Counted from the first letter of the stretch, positions 1-5,158 are shown. The stretch: 7,451 nucleotides of DNA from RBG-16-66-20 sp035499575 (GCA_035499575.1 DATJYN010000177.1:1-7451), one strand, 5' to 3'. The notes: a model not told the origin generated them from the letters alone. A program made the numbers and translations.

Positions 1-195
1 GAAGTGCAGATCGCACTGATCTCCGAGCGCATCAACGGCCTCGGCGAACACTTCAGCACCCACAAGGCCGACCACTCCTCGCGTCGCGGCCTCGTGAGCC
101 TCGTGAACCAGCGCCGCAAGCTGCTGGATTACCTCAAGTCCAGCAATCCCGCGAAGTACCACGAGATCGTCGAGCGCCTTGGGCTCCGCCGCTAA
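1..195 (+). CDS. rpsO: 30S ribosomal protein S15, 3' part (5' end outside the window)
   Basis: S15 is a primary-binding protein of the small ribosomal subunit that contacts 16S rRNA and helps organise the central domain. The frame is open from base 1 (Glu-Val-Gln) to TAA at 193-195, giving 64 codons. The residues align with positions 26-89 of the 89-residue E. coli protein, so only about 25 N-terminal residues are missing. Recognisable pieces are the HKADHSSRRGL segment (rRNA-contacting His/Asp/Ser region), the QRRKLLDYLK helix and the invariant C-terminal ERLGLRR. A GTG codon at 4 is an internal Val, not a start. pnp follows 85 bp downstream on the same strand, the conserved rpsO-pnp arrangement. 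Identification is near certain, and the C-terminus is complete and normal. Confidence 0.97.
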   Translation, partial: EVQIALISERINGLGEHFSTHKADHSSRRGLVSLVNQRRKLLDYLKSSNPAKYHEIVERLGLRR

Positions 196-204
196 GACTC
201 ATTC

Positions 205-237
205 AGAAGGCCGCCGTCCCAAAGACAGCGGCCTTCT
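205..237 (+). terminator. Stem-loop in the rpsO-pnp leader (attenuator or RNase III-type processing hairpin)
   Basis: A perfect 10-bp inverted repeat (AGAAGGCCGC at 205-214, GCGGCCTTCT at 228-237) encloses a 13-base loop, starting 10 bp after the rpsO stop. The bases after it (CGCTTAAATT) form no real U-run, so it is a poor intrinsic terminator by itself. In E. coli the rpsO-pnp interval holds both a partial terminator and an RNase III-cleaved hairpin through which PNPase represses its own mRNA. This single stem could play either role. The hairpin is seen directly; its function is inferred. Confidence 0.6.
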
Positions 238-267
238 CGCTTAAATTCACCGTCAAAAATATTACGC

Positions 268-272
268 AAGGA
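268..272 (+). promoter_or_regulatory. Ribosome binding site of pnp
   Basis: AAGGA lies 8 bases before the GTG at 281. It decides the start: the GTG-initiated protein has the PNPase N-terminus in the right place, and its catalytic residues then carry the same numbers as in E. coli. Confidence 0.75.
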
Positions 273-280
273 CTTCAAGC

Positions 281-2377
281 GTGGCCGTCCACAAGAAATC
301 ATTCCAGTTCGGATCGCAAACCGTCACCCTCGAGACCGGCGAGCTGGCTCGCCAGGCAGATGGTGCGGTCGTCGTCACCATGGGCGAGACCGTGGTGCTG
401 GTCACCGCCTGCGCGCGCAGGGAAGCCGTGCCGGGCCGCGACTTCTTCCCGCTGACCGTCAACTACATCGAGAAGACCTACGCGGCGGGCCGCATTCCCG
501 GCGGCTTCTTCAAGCGCGAAGGCCGTCCTTCGGAGCGCGAGACGCTGACCTCGCGCCTGATCGACCGTCCGATCCGCCCGCTGTTCCCGGACGGTTTCTA
601 CAACGAGATCCAGGTGGTGGCCACCGTCGTCTCGCTCAATCCGGACATCGATGCGGACATCCCGTCGCTGCTGGGCGCCTCCGCCGCGCTGTGCATCGCC
701 GGCGTGCCGTTCAAGGGCCCGATCGGCGCCGCGCGCGTCGGTTACAAGAACGGCCAGTACCTGCTGAACCCGACGCGCAGCGAGCGCGAGGGTTCGCAGC
801 TCGACCTCGTGGTCGCGGGCACTGAAGCCGCGGTGCTGATGGTGGAATCCGAAGCCGCGGGCCTGTCCGAGGAAGTGATGCTGGGCTCGGTGGTGTTCGG
901 CCACCAGCAGATGCAGGTGGCGATCAAGGCCATCCGCGAACTGGCTGCCGAAGCCGGCAAGCCCGCCTGGGTGCTGGCCGCCGCCGCCGACAACTCGGCG
1001 CTGGTCAAGGCCGTCGCCGACCACGCCGAGCAGGCGCTGCGCGATGCCTACCTGATCACCGTCAAGCAGGACCGCTATGCGCGCATCGGCGAGATCAAGG
1101 CCGCCGCCGTCGCCGCGCTGACCACGGGCGATGCGCCCGCGTTCACGAAGGAGCAGGTGGTCGGCGAATTCTTCAACCTCGAGAGCCGCATCGTCCGCAG
1201 CAACATCCTCGATGGCAAGCCGCGCATCGACGGCCGCGACACGAAGACCATCCGTCCGATCACCGTGAAGGCGGGCACGATTCCGCGGGCGCACGGTTCG
1301 GCGCTGTTCACGCGCGGCGAGACGCAGGCGCTGGTCACCACCACGCTCGGCACCGGTCGCGACGCGCAGATCATCGATGCGCTGGAAGGCGAACGTCGCG
1401 AGCCGTTCATGCTCCACTACAATTTCCCGCCGTTCTCGGTCGGCGAGACCGGCATGATGGGCAGCCCCAAGCGCCGCGAGATCGGCCATGGCAACCTCGC
1501 GCGCCGCGGCGTCGCGGCCGTGATGCCCGACATGACCACGTTCCCGTACGTGATTCGCGTGGTCTCGGAGATCCTCGAGTCCAACGGCTCGAGCTCGATG
1601 GCCAGCGTGTGCGGCACTTCGCTGTCGCTCATGGACGCGGGCGTGCCGATCAAGGCGCCGGTGGCGGGCGTGGCCATGGGCCTGGTGCTCGAAGGCGACC
1701 GCTTCCAGGTGCTGTCCGACATCCTGGGTGACGAAGATCACCTCGGCGACATGGACTTCAAAGTGGCCGGCACCGCCGATGGCATCACGGCGCTGCAGAT
1801 GGACATCAAGGTCGAGGGCATCACGCCGGAGATCATGAAGGTCGCGCTGTCCCAGGCGCGCGAAGGCCGCCTGCACATCCTCGGCGAAATGGCGAAGGTG
1901 CTGAAGACGCCGCGCGAGAAGATGAGCGAGTGGGCGCCGTCCATCATCACCATCAAGATCGATCCCGAGAAGATCCGCGACGTGATCGGCAAGGGCGGTG
2001 CGGTGATCCGCCAGATCACCGAAGAGACTGGCACCACCATCGACATCGAGAACGACGGCACGGTGAAGATCGCCTCGGTGGCCGGCGCCGCGGGTCGCGA
2101 GGCCCTGCGCCGCATCGAGCTGATCACGGCCGACGTCGAAGTGGGTCGCGTGTACGAGGGCAAGGTCGCGAAGCTCATGGACTTCGGCGCCTTCGTGACC
2201 ATCCTGCCGGGCCGCGACGGCCTGGTGCATATCTCGCAGATCTCCGACGAGCGCGTCGAGCGCGTCAGCGACAAGCTCAAGGAAGGCGATGTGATCCGCG
2301 TGAAGGTGCTGGAAGTCGACCGCCAGGGGCGCGTGCGCCTGTCGATGCGCAACGTGGATGGCGAAGAGGCGGCCTGA
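281..2377 (+). CDS. pnp: Polyribonucleotide nucleotidyltransferase (PNPase)
   Basis: PNPase is a trimeric 3'-5' exoribonuclease that phosphorolyses RNA to nucleoside diphosphates, and can run backwards to add tails. It acts in the cytoplasm, often in an RNA degradosome. The 698-residue product shows the full family order: first RNase PH-like domain (about 5-215, with the FFKREGRPSE RNA-binding loop at 76-85), helical linker domain (about 215-310), second RNase PH-like domain (from about 314, with SSS at 437-439 and metal/phosphate-site residues D486, D492 and K494 in GDEDHLGDMDFK), KH domain (IGKGG at 569-573) and S1 domain (about 622-690). The length is slightly below E. coli's 711 because of a shorter C-terminal tail. 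The start is GTG with AAGGA upstream. It follows rpsO, probably on a shared transcript, and converges on the phaR-like gene. Nothing is broken or missing. Confidence 0.98.
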   Translation: MAVHKKSFQFGSQTVTLETGELARQADGAVVVTMGETVVLVTACARREAVPGRDFFPLTVNYIEKTYAAGRIPGGFFKREGRPSERETLTSRLIDRPIRPLFPDGFYNEIQVVATVVSLNPDIDADIPSLLGASAALCIAGVPFKGPIGAARVGYKNGQYLLNPTRSEREGSQLDLVVAGTEAAVLMVESEAAGLSEEVMLGSVVFGHQQMQVAIKAIRELAAEAGKPAWVLAAAADNSALVKAVADHAEQALRDAYLITVKQDRYARIGEIKAAAVAALTTGDAPAFTKEQVVGEFFNLESRIVRSNILDGKPRIDGRDTKTIRPITVKAGTIPRAHGSALFTRGETQALVTTTLGTGRDAQIIDALEGERREPFMLHYNFPPFSVGETGMMGSPKRREIGHGNLARRGVAAVMPDMTTFPYVIRVVSEILESNGSSSMASVCGTSLSLMDAGVPIKAPVAGVAMGLVLEGDRFQVLSDILGDEDHLGDMDFKVAGTADGITALQMDIKVEGITPEIMKVALSQAREGRLHILGEMAKVLKTPREKMSEWAPSIITIKIDPEKIRDVIGKGGAVIRQITEETGTTIDIENDGTVKIASVAGAAGREALRRIELITADVEVGRVYEGKVAKLMDFGAFVTILPGRDGLVHISQISDERVERVSDKLKEGDVIRVKVLEVDRQGRVRLSMRNVDGEEAA

Positions 2378-2410
2378 GCCGCCTCCGGTCCGACAACCTG
2401 CCCGCAACGC

Positions 2411-2439
2411 CGCGCGCACTCGCGCGCCGGCCTTGCCGG
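2411..2439. terminator. Two adjacent GC-rich hairpins between convergent pnp and the phaR-like gene
   Basis: The 69-bp gap between two converging genes contains CGCGCG-CACT-CGCGCG (2411-2426) followed directly by CCGGC-CTT-GCCGG (2427-2439). Both can fold on either strand. Neither is followed by a T-run, so they would be atypical intrinsic terminators. They may instead stall polymerase or protect 3' ends from exonucleases. The role is inferred from position alone, and high GC content makes small hairpins common by chance. Confidence 0.35.
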
Positions 2440-2446
2440 GCCTGGT

Positions 2447-2770
2447 TCAGGCCTGCGGTGCGTTGCGCGAGCGGCGCAGCGTCGTCTCCAGCTCGGTCAC
2501 GAGCTGGATGTTGTCCGGGTTGTTGTAGCTCTGCACCAGCATCATGAGCATGGGTTCGCTCAGGATGCGGGCGCTTTCCTGTTCCAGTTCGCTGATCACC
2601 TGCAGCAGCACGAGGCGCGTGATGTTGCGGCCGGTGCGCTGCTCGACCACCGTGAATCCCTTGCCTTCGGCCACCAGGCGGCGCACGTCTTCGAGGGTGA
2701 TGTAGCGGCTCTCCGTCGTGTCGTAAAGACGGCGGTTGGGATACTTCTTGATGATCCGGGGTTCGGCCAT
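2447..2770 (-). CDS. phaR: PhaR-type polyhydroxyalkanoate synthesis regulator (short form)
   Basis: The 107-residue product begins with the characteristic PHB/PHA accumulation regulator DNA-binding domain: IIKKYPNRRLYDT at 6-18, SRYITLEDVRRLV at 21-33, then RTGRNITRLVLLQVI at 45-59. In characterised bacteria, PhaR represses phasin and PHA-related genes and is released by binding PHA polymer. Residues 60-100 form a charged, probably helical tail (ILSEPMLMMLVQSY) that looks like a reduced version of the usual C-terminal accumulation domain; betaproteobacterial homologues are longer as I recall. The ATG at 2770 has AGGAG at 2778-2782 with 7-base spacing, which settles the start. It lies 88 bp after gluQ on the same strand and converges with pnp. 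No PHA synthase, depolymerase or phasin gene is visible, so its target is unknown. The domain call is firm; the role as PHA repressor is inferred. Confidence 0.87.
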   Translation of the reverse strand: MAEPRIIKKYPNRRLYDTTESRYITLEDVRRLVAEGKGFTVVEQRTGRNITRLVLLQVISELEQESARILSEPMLMMLVQSYNNPDNIQLVTELETTLRRSRNAPQA

Positions 2771-2777
2771 GGCGAAG

Positions 2778-2782
2778 CTCCT
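2778..2782 (-). promoter_or_regulatory. Ribosome binding site of the phaR-like gene
   Basis: AGGAG on the minus strand, 7 bases upstream of the ATG at 2770. It favours this start over any upstream option. Confidence 0.75.
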
Positions 2783-2820
2783 GCGTGCGTTAGGCGGCCA
2801 TCCGCTGCAAGTACGGCTCT

Positions 2821-2849
2821 AACATAGTACAGACTGGCCCTCGGGCCCA
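2821..2849 (-). promoter_or_regulatory. Possible promoter for the phaR-like gene
   Basis: On the minus strand, TATGTT (plus 2821-2826) could be a -10 box, with TTGGGC (plus 2844-2849... reading TTG onward) about 18 bases upstream as a weak -35. Matches are 4/6 and 3/6. Transcription would begin about 45 bases before the ATG. A CCAAATTTGG palindrome (2847-2856) overlaps the -35 end. The gap to gluQ (88 bp) is much larger than the 6-bp and 45-bp gaps in the rest of the cluster, which makes a separate promoter reasonable. Evidence is weak. Confidence 0.3.
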
Positions 2850-2856
2850 AATTTGG
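2847..2856. repeat. CCAAATTTGG palindrome upstream of the phaR-like gene
   Basis: A perfect 10-bp palindrome sits between the gluQ stop and the candidate phaR promoter, and is the most AT-rich patch in the gap. It could be an operator half or a simple chance palindrome. It does not match the CTGC/GCAG-type site described for Paracoccus PhaR. Confidence 0.4.
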
Positions 2857-2858
2857 CC

Positions 2859-3773
2859 TCAGCGGCCTGCCGGCAACGCCCCGATGCCTGCGAGCCGCTG
2901 CACATCCCACACCTTAACTCCCCACTGCCACAACTCCTGAACTGGAGCGCCGCGAAGCCCGGTAGGCGGATTCTGACGCAGCAGCCGCAGGGCTTCCCAG
3001 AGGCCGTGGCTGCCGCCCAGTGCATCGACCGGCAGCGCATGGGTCGATTTGGACAGCTTCGCGCCGTCGGCTTCGGTCACCAGTGGCAGGTGCAGGTAGA
3101 GGGGAGCCGCGCAGCCCAGCGCCTGCTGCAGCAAGCGCTGCGCCGGCGTCGAGCTGCGCAGGTCCGCGCCACGCACGATGTGGGTGATGTCCTGGGCGGC
3201 ATCGTCGACCACCACCGCGAGCTGGTAGGCCCATACGCCGTCCCGCCGCTGGAGCAAGGGTTCGAGTGGACCGCGCTCGGCGCTGGCGCCGACGGCCTGC
3301 GGCAGCCGTTCCTCCCAGGTCGGCTGCCCGCCTTCGAGCCGCTTCAGGCGCCAGCCATGGGGTGGCCACCTGGACGAAGGTCCCGGCGGCCACGGCAGGT
3401 TGCGGCAGTTCCCGGCGCAATCGCCGTCATTGTCGGCTGCGGAGCGGACCCTGCGCGTGCAGAAGCATGGAAACAGCCGGTCGAGCGTTCGCAAACTCTC
3501 GAGGCTCGCCGCATAGGCCGCGCCCCGTCCGCTCTGGCGCCAGGGCACGCCGTCCCACTCGAAACCGAAGGCCTCGAGCGTGCCGAGGATGGCGTCCGTG
3601 AAGGCCGGTCGGGATCGGGCCGGATCGAGATCTTCGATGCGCAGCAGCCAGCGTCCGCCCGCGCTGCGGGCGTCGAGGTAACTGGCGGTGGCGGTGACCA
3701 GCGAGCCGAGGTGCAGCGGTCCGCTGGGCGTGGGCGCGAAACGACCGACGTAGGGCGCGCGGGGGTCGGTCAA
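2859..3773 (-). CDS. gluQ: Glutamyl-queuosine tRNA(Asp) synthetase (Glu-Q-RS)
   Basis: This paralogue of the catalytic half of glutamyl-tRNA synthetase activates glutamate with ATP and attaches it to the queuosine base at the wobble position of tRNA(Asp), not to the 3' end. The 304-residue product has RFAPTPSGPLHLGS at 11-24 (HIGH-type motif), RIEDLDP at 45-51, cysteines 103, 105, 119 and 123 that can form the family zinc site, YQLAVVVDD at 183-191, VRGADL at 200-205 and KLSKS at 239-243. It lacks the anticodon-binding C-terminal half of a true GluRS, as expected. The start must be TTG at 3771-3773: the conserved block begins at residue 8, an in-frame stop lies just 6 bases upstream, and no ATG or GTG intervenes. 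No Shine-Dalgarno is visible, so translation probably depends on coupling to dksA, which ends 6 bases before it. Confidence 0.96.
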   Translation of the reverse strand: MTDPRAPYVGRFAPTPSGPLHLGSLVTATASYLDARSAGGRWLLRIEDLDPARSRPAFTDAILGTLEAFGFEWDGVPWRQSGRGAAYAASLESLRTLDRLFPCFCTRRVRSAADNDGDCAGNCRNLPWPPGPSSRWPPHGWRLKRLEGGQPTWEERLPQAVGASAERGPLEPLLQRRDGVWAYQLAVVVDDAAQDITHIVRGADLRSSTPAQRLLQQALGCAAPLYLHLPLVTEADGAKLSKSTHALPVDALGGSHGLWEALRLLRQNPPTGLRGAPVQELWQWGVKVWDVQRLAGIGALPAGR

Positions 3774-3779
3774 AGCAGG

Positions 3780-4643
3780 CTAGCGGTAGCGATCGTCCCG
3801 GTCGCCGTACTGGCGTTCGCGGCGCTCCCGGCGCTCCTGGGCTTCGATGCTCAAGGTGGCCACCGGACGCGCTTCGAGGCGCTTGATGCCGATTTCCTCC
3901 CCGGTCTCGAGGCAGTAGCCGTAGCTGCCATCGTCGATGCGCTTCAGCGCTTCGTCGATCTTGCGGATCAGCTTGCGCTCGCGATCGCGCGTGCGCAGCT
4001 CGAGGCTGAATTCCTCTTCCTGGGTGGCGCGGTCATTCGGGTCGGGAAAATTGGCCGCTTCGTCCTTCATGTGCGTGACGGTGCGATCCACCTCGACCAT
4101 CAGGTCGCGCTTCCAGCTCTGCAGGATGGTGCGGAAGTGCTCCAGCTGCTGCCGACCCATGTACTGCTCGCCGCGCTTGGCGACGTAGGGTTTGACGTTG
4201 CGGGGACCGGCCAGCAGGCTGTGGTCGCCACCTTCGGCCTCCTCGGCGTCCGCGCTGCGCGGCATGGCGCGAGCCACCGGCGCGGCAACGGCAGTGCGGG
4301 CCGCGGGCCTGGCCGCGGTGGCGGGCGTCCTGGCTGCGGCGGCCTTCTTCGCCGGATCAGTCCGGGTCGGCTCGGCCTTGGCCGGCTCGGCTTTGACGGG
4401 TTCGAGCTTCGCTTTGACTGATTTCGGCATTTTCTCTGCAGTGGTGGCCTTCGGGAGCGCCGGCGCGGCCTTGCTGGCGCGCGGCCTGGCGTCGTCCCTG
4501 GAAGCGCTGCCCTTGCCAGTCCTGGATGCAGCCGCCTTTTTTCCAGCGGCCCGCGCCGGGGCCGCGTGCTTCACGGCAGCGCGCTTGGCCTCGGCGCCCT
4601 TGTGGGACTTGGCAGACTTGGATGCGGATTTCCTGCCCGGCAT
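3780..4643 (-). CDS. dksA: RNA polymerase-binding transcription factor DksA, with long basic N-terminal extension and degenerate zinc finger
   Basis: DksA enters the RNA polymerase secondary channel and, with ppGpp, represses rRNA-type promoters and activates others. Residues 151-280 of 287 match the E. coli protein with a constant offset of 130: KPYVAKRGEQYM at 151-162, EVDRTVTHMKDEAANFPDP at 184-202, and the coiled-coil tip with D201, D204 and A206 (E. coli D71, D74, A76) all conserved. The globular end keeps one of four zinc cysteines: C244, T247, S265, A268. This matches zinc-independent DksA types. Residues 1-126 are Lys/Ala/Pro-rich (31 Lys/Arg against 8 Asp/Glu by my count), followed by a short acidic stretch at 132-140. 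AAGGAGGA at 4651-4658, 7-8 bases before the ATG, supports the long start. An internal ATG at codon 127 would give a standard-size protein but lacks a good ribosome site. Transcription is probably from the promoter at 4664-4697. Confidence 0.96.
   Translation of the reverse strand: MPGRKSASKSAKSHKGAEAKRAAVKHAAPARAAGKKAAASRTGKGSASRDDARPRASKAAPALPKATTAEKMPKSVKAKLEPVKAEPAKAEPTRTDPAKKAAAARTPATAARPAARTAVAAPVARAMPRSADAEEAEGGDHSLLAGPRNVKPYVAKRGEQYMGRQQLEHFRTILQSWKRDLMVEVDRTVTHMKDEAANFPDPNDRATQEEEFSLELRTRDRERKLIRKIDEALKRIDDGSYGYCLETGEEIGIKRLEARPVATLSIEAQERRERRERQYGDRDDRYR
4368..4397 (-). repeat. Short tandem repeat coding for (V/A)-K-A-E-P twice in the DksA extension
   Basis: Two adjacent 15-bp units encode VKAEP and AKAEP (residues 83-92), with a related LEP before and diverged units (TDPAK) after. 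This is the Lys-Ala-Pro repeat style of histone H1-like bacterial tails. Such units can expand or contract by slippage, so tail length may differ between strains. Confidence 0.5.
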
Positions 4644-4650
4644 CTTCAGC

Positions 4651-4658
4651 TCCTCCTT
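4651..4658 (-). promoter_or_regulatory. Strong ribosome binding site of dksA
   Basis: AAGGAGGA on the minus strand, followed by about 7-8 bases and then ATG at 4643. It is the best Shine-Dalgarno in the window and is the main reason to accept the extended DksA start over internal methionines. Confidence 0.85.
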
Positions 4659-4663
4659 GGGGA

Positions 4664-4697
4664 CGCGCGATTATACCGACGCGCGCCCCTAGGGCAA
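4664..4697 (-). promoter_or_regulatory. dksA promoter (sigma-70 type) overlapping the queF 3' end
   Basis: On the minus strand a perfect -10 TATAAT (plus 4670-4675) is preceded, after a 16-bp spacer, by TTGCCC (plus 4692-4697; 4/6 match to TTGACA). The -35 is formed by the last two sense codons of queF. The bases after the -10 are CGCGCG, an all-GC discriminator like those of promoters repressed by ppGpp/DksA. Transcription should start near 4663-4664, leaving a leader of about 20 bases that is mostly the ribosome site. Sequence match is strong; use in the cell is inferred. Confidence 0.7.
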
Positions 4698-5078
4698 CCG
4701 CACCGTTTCCGGCGCTCGCCAGGCCGGATTTCGCCGCTCCGCAACCACGGTCGTGGTGATGCCGCCGCGCACGTTGAAGCGCGCGGTGAGCCGCAGGAAG
4801 CGCGGGTCCGTGGCCGCGGCAAGCTGGTCGGCGATCTCGTTGGTCACGGCCTCGTGGAACGCGCCGCGCTCGCGAAACGCCCAGATATACAGCTTCAGCG
4901 ACTTCAGCTCGACGCAGCGCGGACCGGGCACGTACTCCAGTTCCAGCGTGGCGAAATCGGGTTGGCCAGTCTTCGGGCACAGGCAGGTGAACTCCGGGAT
5001 GCTCATGCGGATCGTGTAGTCGCCGTCCGGCGACGGATTCGGAAACGTCTCCAGCGTGGTGCCGGGCGAGGATGGCAT
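4689..5078 (-). CDS. queF: NADPH-dependent 7-cyano-7-deazaguanine (preQ0) reductase, single-domain type
   Basis: QueF reduces the nitrile of preQ0 to the aminomethyl group of preQ1 using two NADPH, the last free-base step before insertion into tRNA by Tgt in queuosine synthesis. The 129-residue product is a tunnel-fold protein with the diagnostic FTCLCPKTGQPDF block. C34 is the nucleophile that forms a thioimide with substrate, D41 the nearby acid, and ELKSLKLY (57-64) the QueF NADPH-binding signature. H75-E76 in AFHE matches the substrate-binding pair; spacings from C34 to D41 and E76 equal those of Bacillus subtilis C55, D62 and E97. The short, one-domain layout differs from the two-domain E. 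coli enzyme of about 280 residues. The start is ATG at 5078, with only a distant GGAG upstream, so the exact start is slightly uncertain. It is the first gene of the leftward cluster and divergent from smc. Confidence 0.96.
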   Translation of the reverse strand: MPSSPGTTLETFPNPSPDGDYTIRMSIPEFTCLCPKTGQPDFATLELEYVPGPRCVELKSLKLYIWAFRERGAFHEAVTNEIADQLAAATDPRFLRLTARFNVRGGITTTVVAERRNPAWRAPETVRLP

Positions 5079-5094
5079 CGGGGCGGAATCTCCA

Positions 5095-5120
5095 ATCCGG
5101 TTCGAAAGCGCGAATCGGAT
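5095..5120. repeat. Imperfect inverted repeat in the queF-smc divergent gap
   Basis: ATCCGGTTCG (5095-5104) and CGAATCGGAT (5111-5120) pair at 9 of 10 positions around a 6-base spacer; in plus-strand RNA the odd position is a G-U pair. It lies 17 bases before queF and 38 before smc. It could be an operator for one or both genes or a hairpin in the queF leader. Function is not established. Confidence 0.5.
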
Positions 5121-5130
5121 AATCTACACT
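5101..5130 (+). promoter_or_regulatory. Possible smc promoter
   Basis: The AT-rich patch at 5118-5130 offers GATAAT (5118-5123, 5/6 match to a -10 but with no good -35) or TACACT (5125-5130) with TTCGAA (5101-5106) 18 bp upstream. Both are weak. Position before smc is the main support. Confidence 0.3.
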
Positions 5131-5158
5131 ACCGCACCCCCACGAGTACCGGAATGGC

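Noticed and set aside
240..280. A pnp promoter in the AT-rich segment before the GTG
   Set aside because: AAATATTAC-like -10 matches exist but none has an acceptable -35 at a usual distance. The AT-rich bases may simply keep the ribosome site unstructured.
299..2419. A 706-codon open frame on the minus strand opposite pnp
   Set aside because: It is a mirror of pnp codons in high-GC DNA. The product is His/Asp/Arg/Ala/Leu-rich with no recognisable domain, and pnp on the other strand is certain.
1930..2547. A plus-strand frame rich in His, Arg and Asp inside the end of pnp, suggestive of a His-rich metal protein
   Set aside because: It is the +1 frame of the KH and S1 coding region of pnp. 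The His runs come from ATC/ACC codons read out of phase.
2836..2847. A gluQ terminator formed by GGCCC-GA-GGGCC on the minus strand
   Set aside because: The loop would be only two bases and no T-run follows. As drawn it cannot be a normal intrinsic terminator.
3840..3914. A frameshift or sequencing error causing the missing DksA cysteines
   Set aside because: The reading frame and all flanking conserved residues (EIGIKRLEARP, IEAQERRERRE) are intact, and the same substitutions are known in other DksA types.
2853..4421. A 522-codon plus-strand frame opposite gluQ and dksA
   Set aside because: It spans two well-supported minus-strand genes and their junction and has no recognisable domain, so it is a shadow frame.
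5079..5158. A preQ1 riboswitch before queF
   Set aside because: Fewer than 80 bases are available, and I see no short stem-loop plus A-rich tail and pseudoknot pattern of the known preQ1 classes. Only the symmetrical inverted repeat is present.
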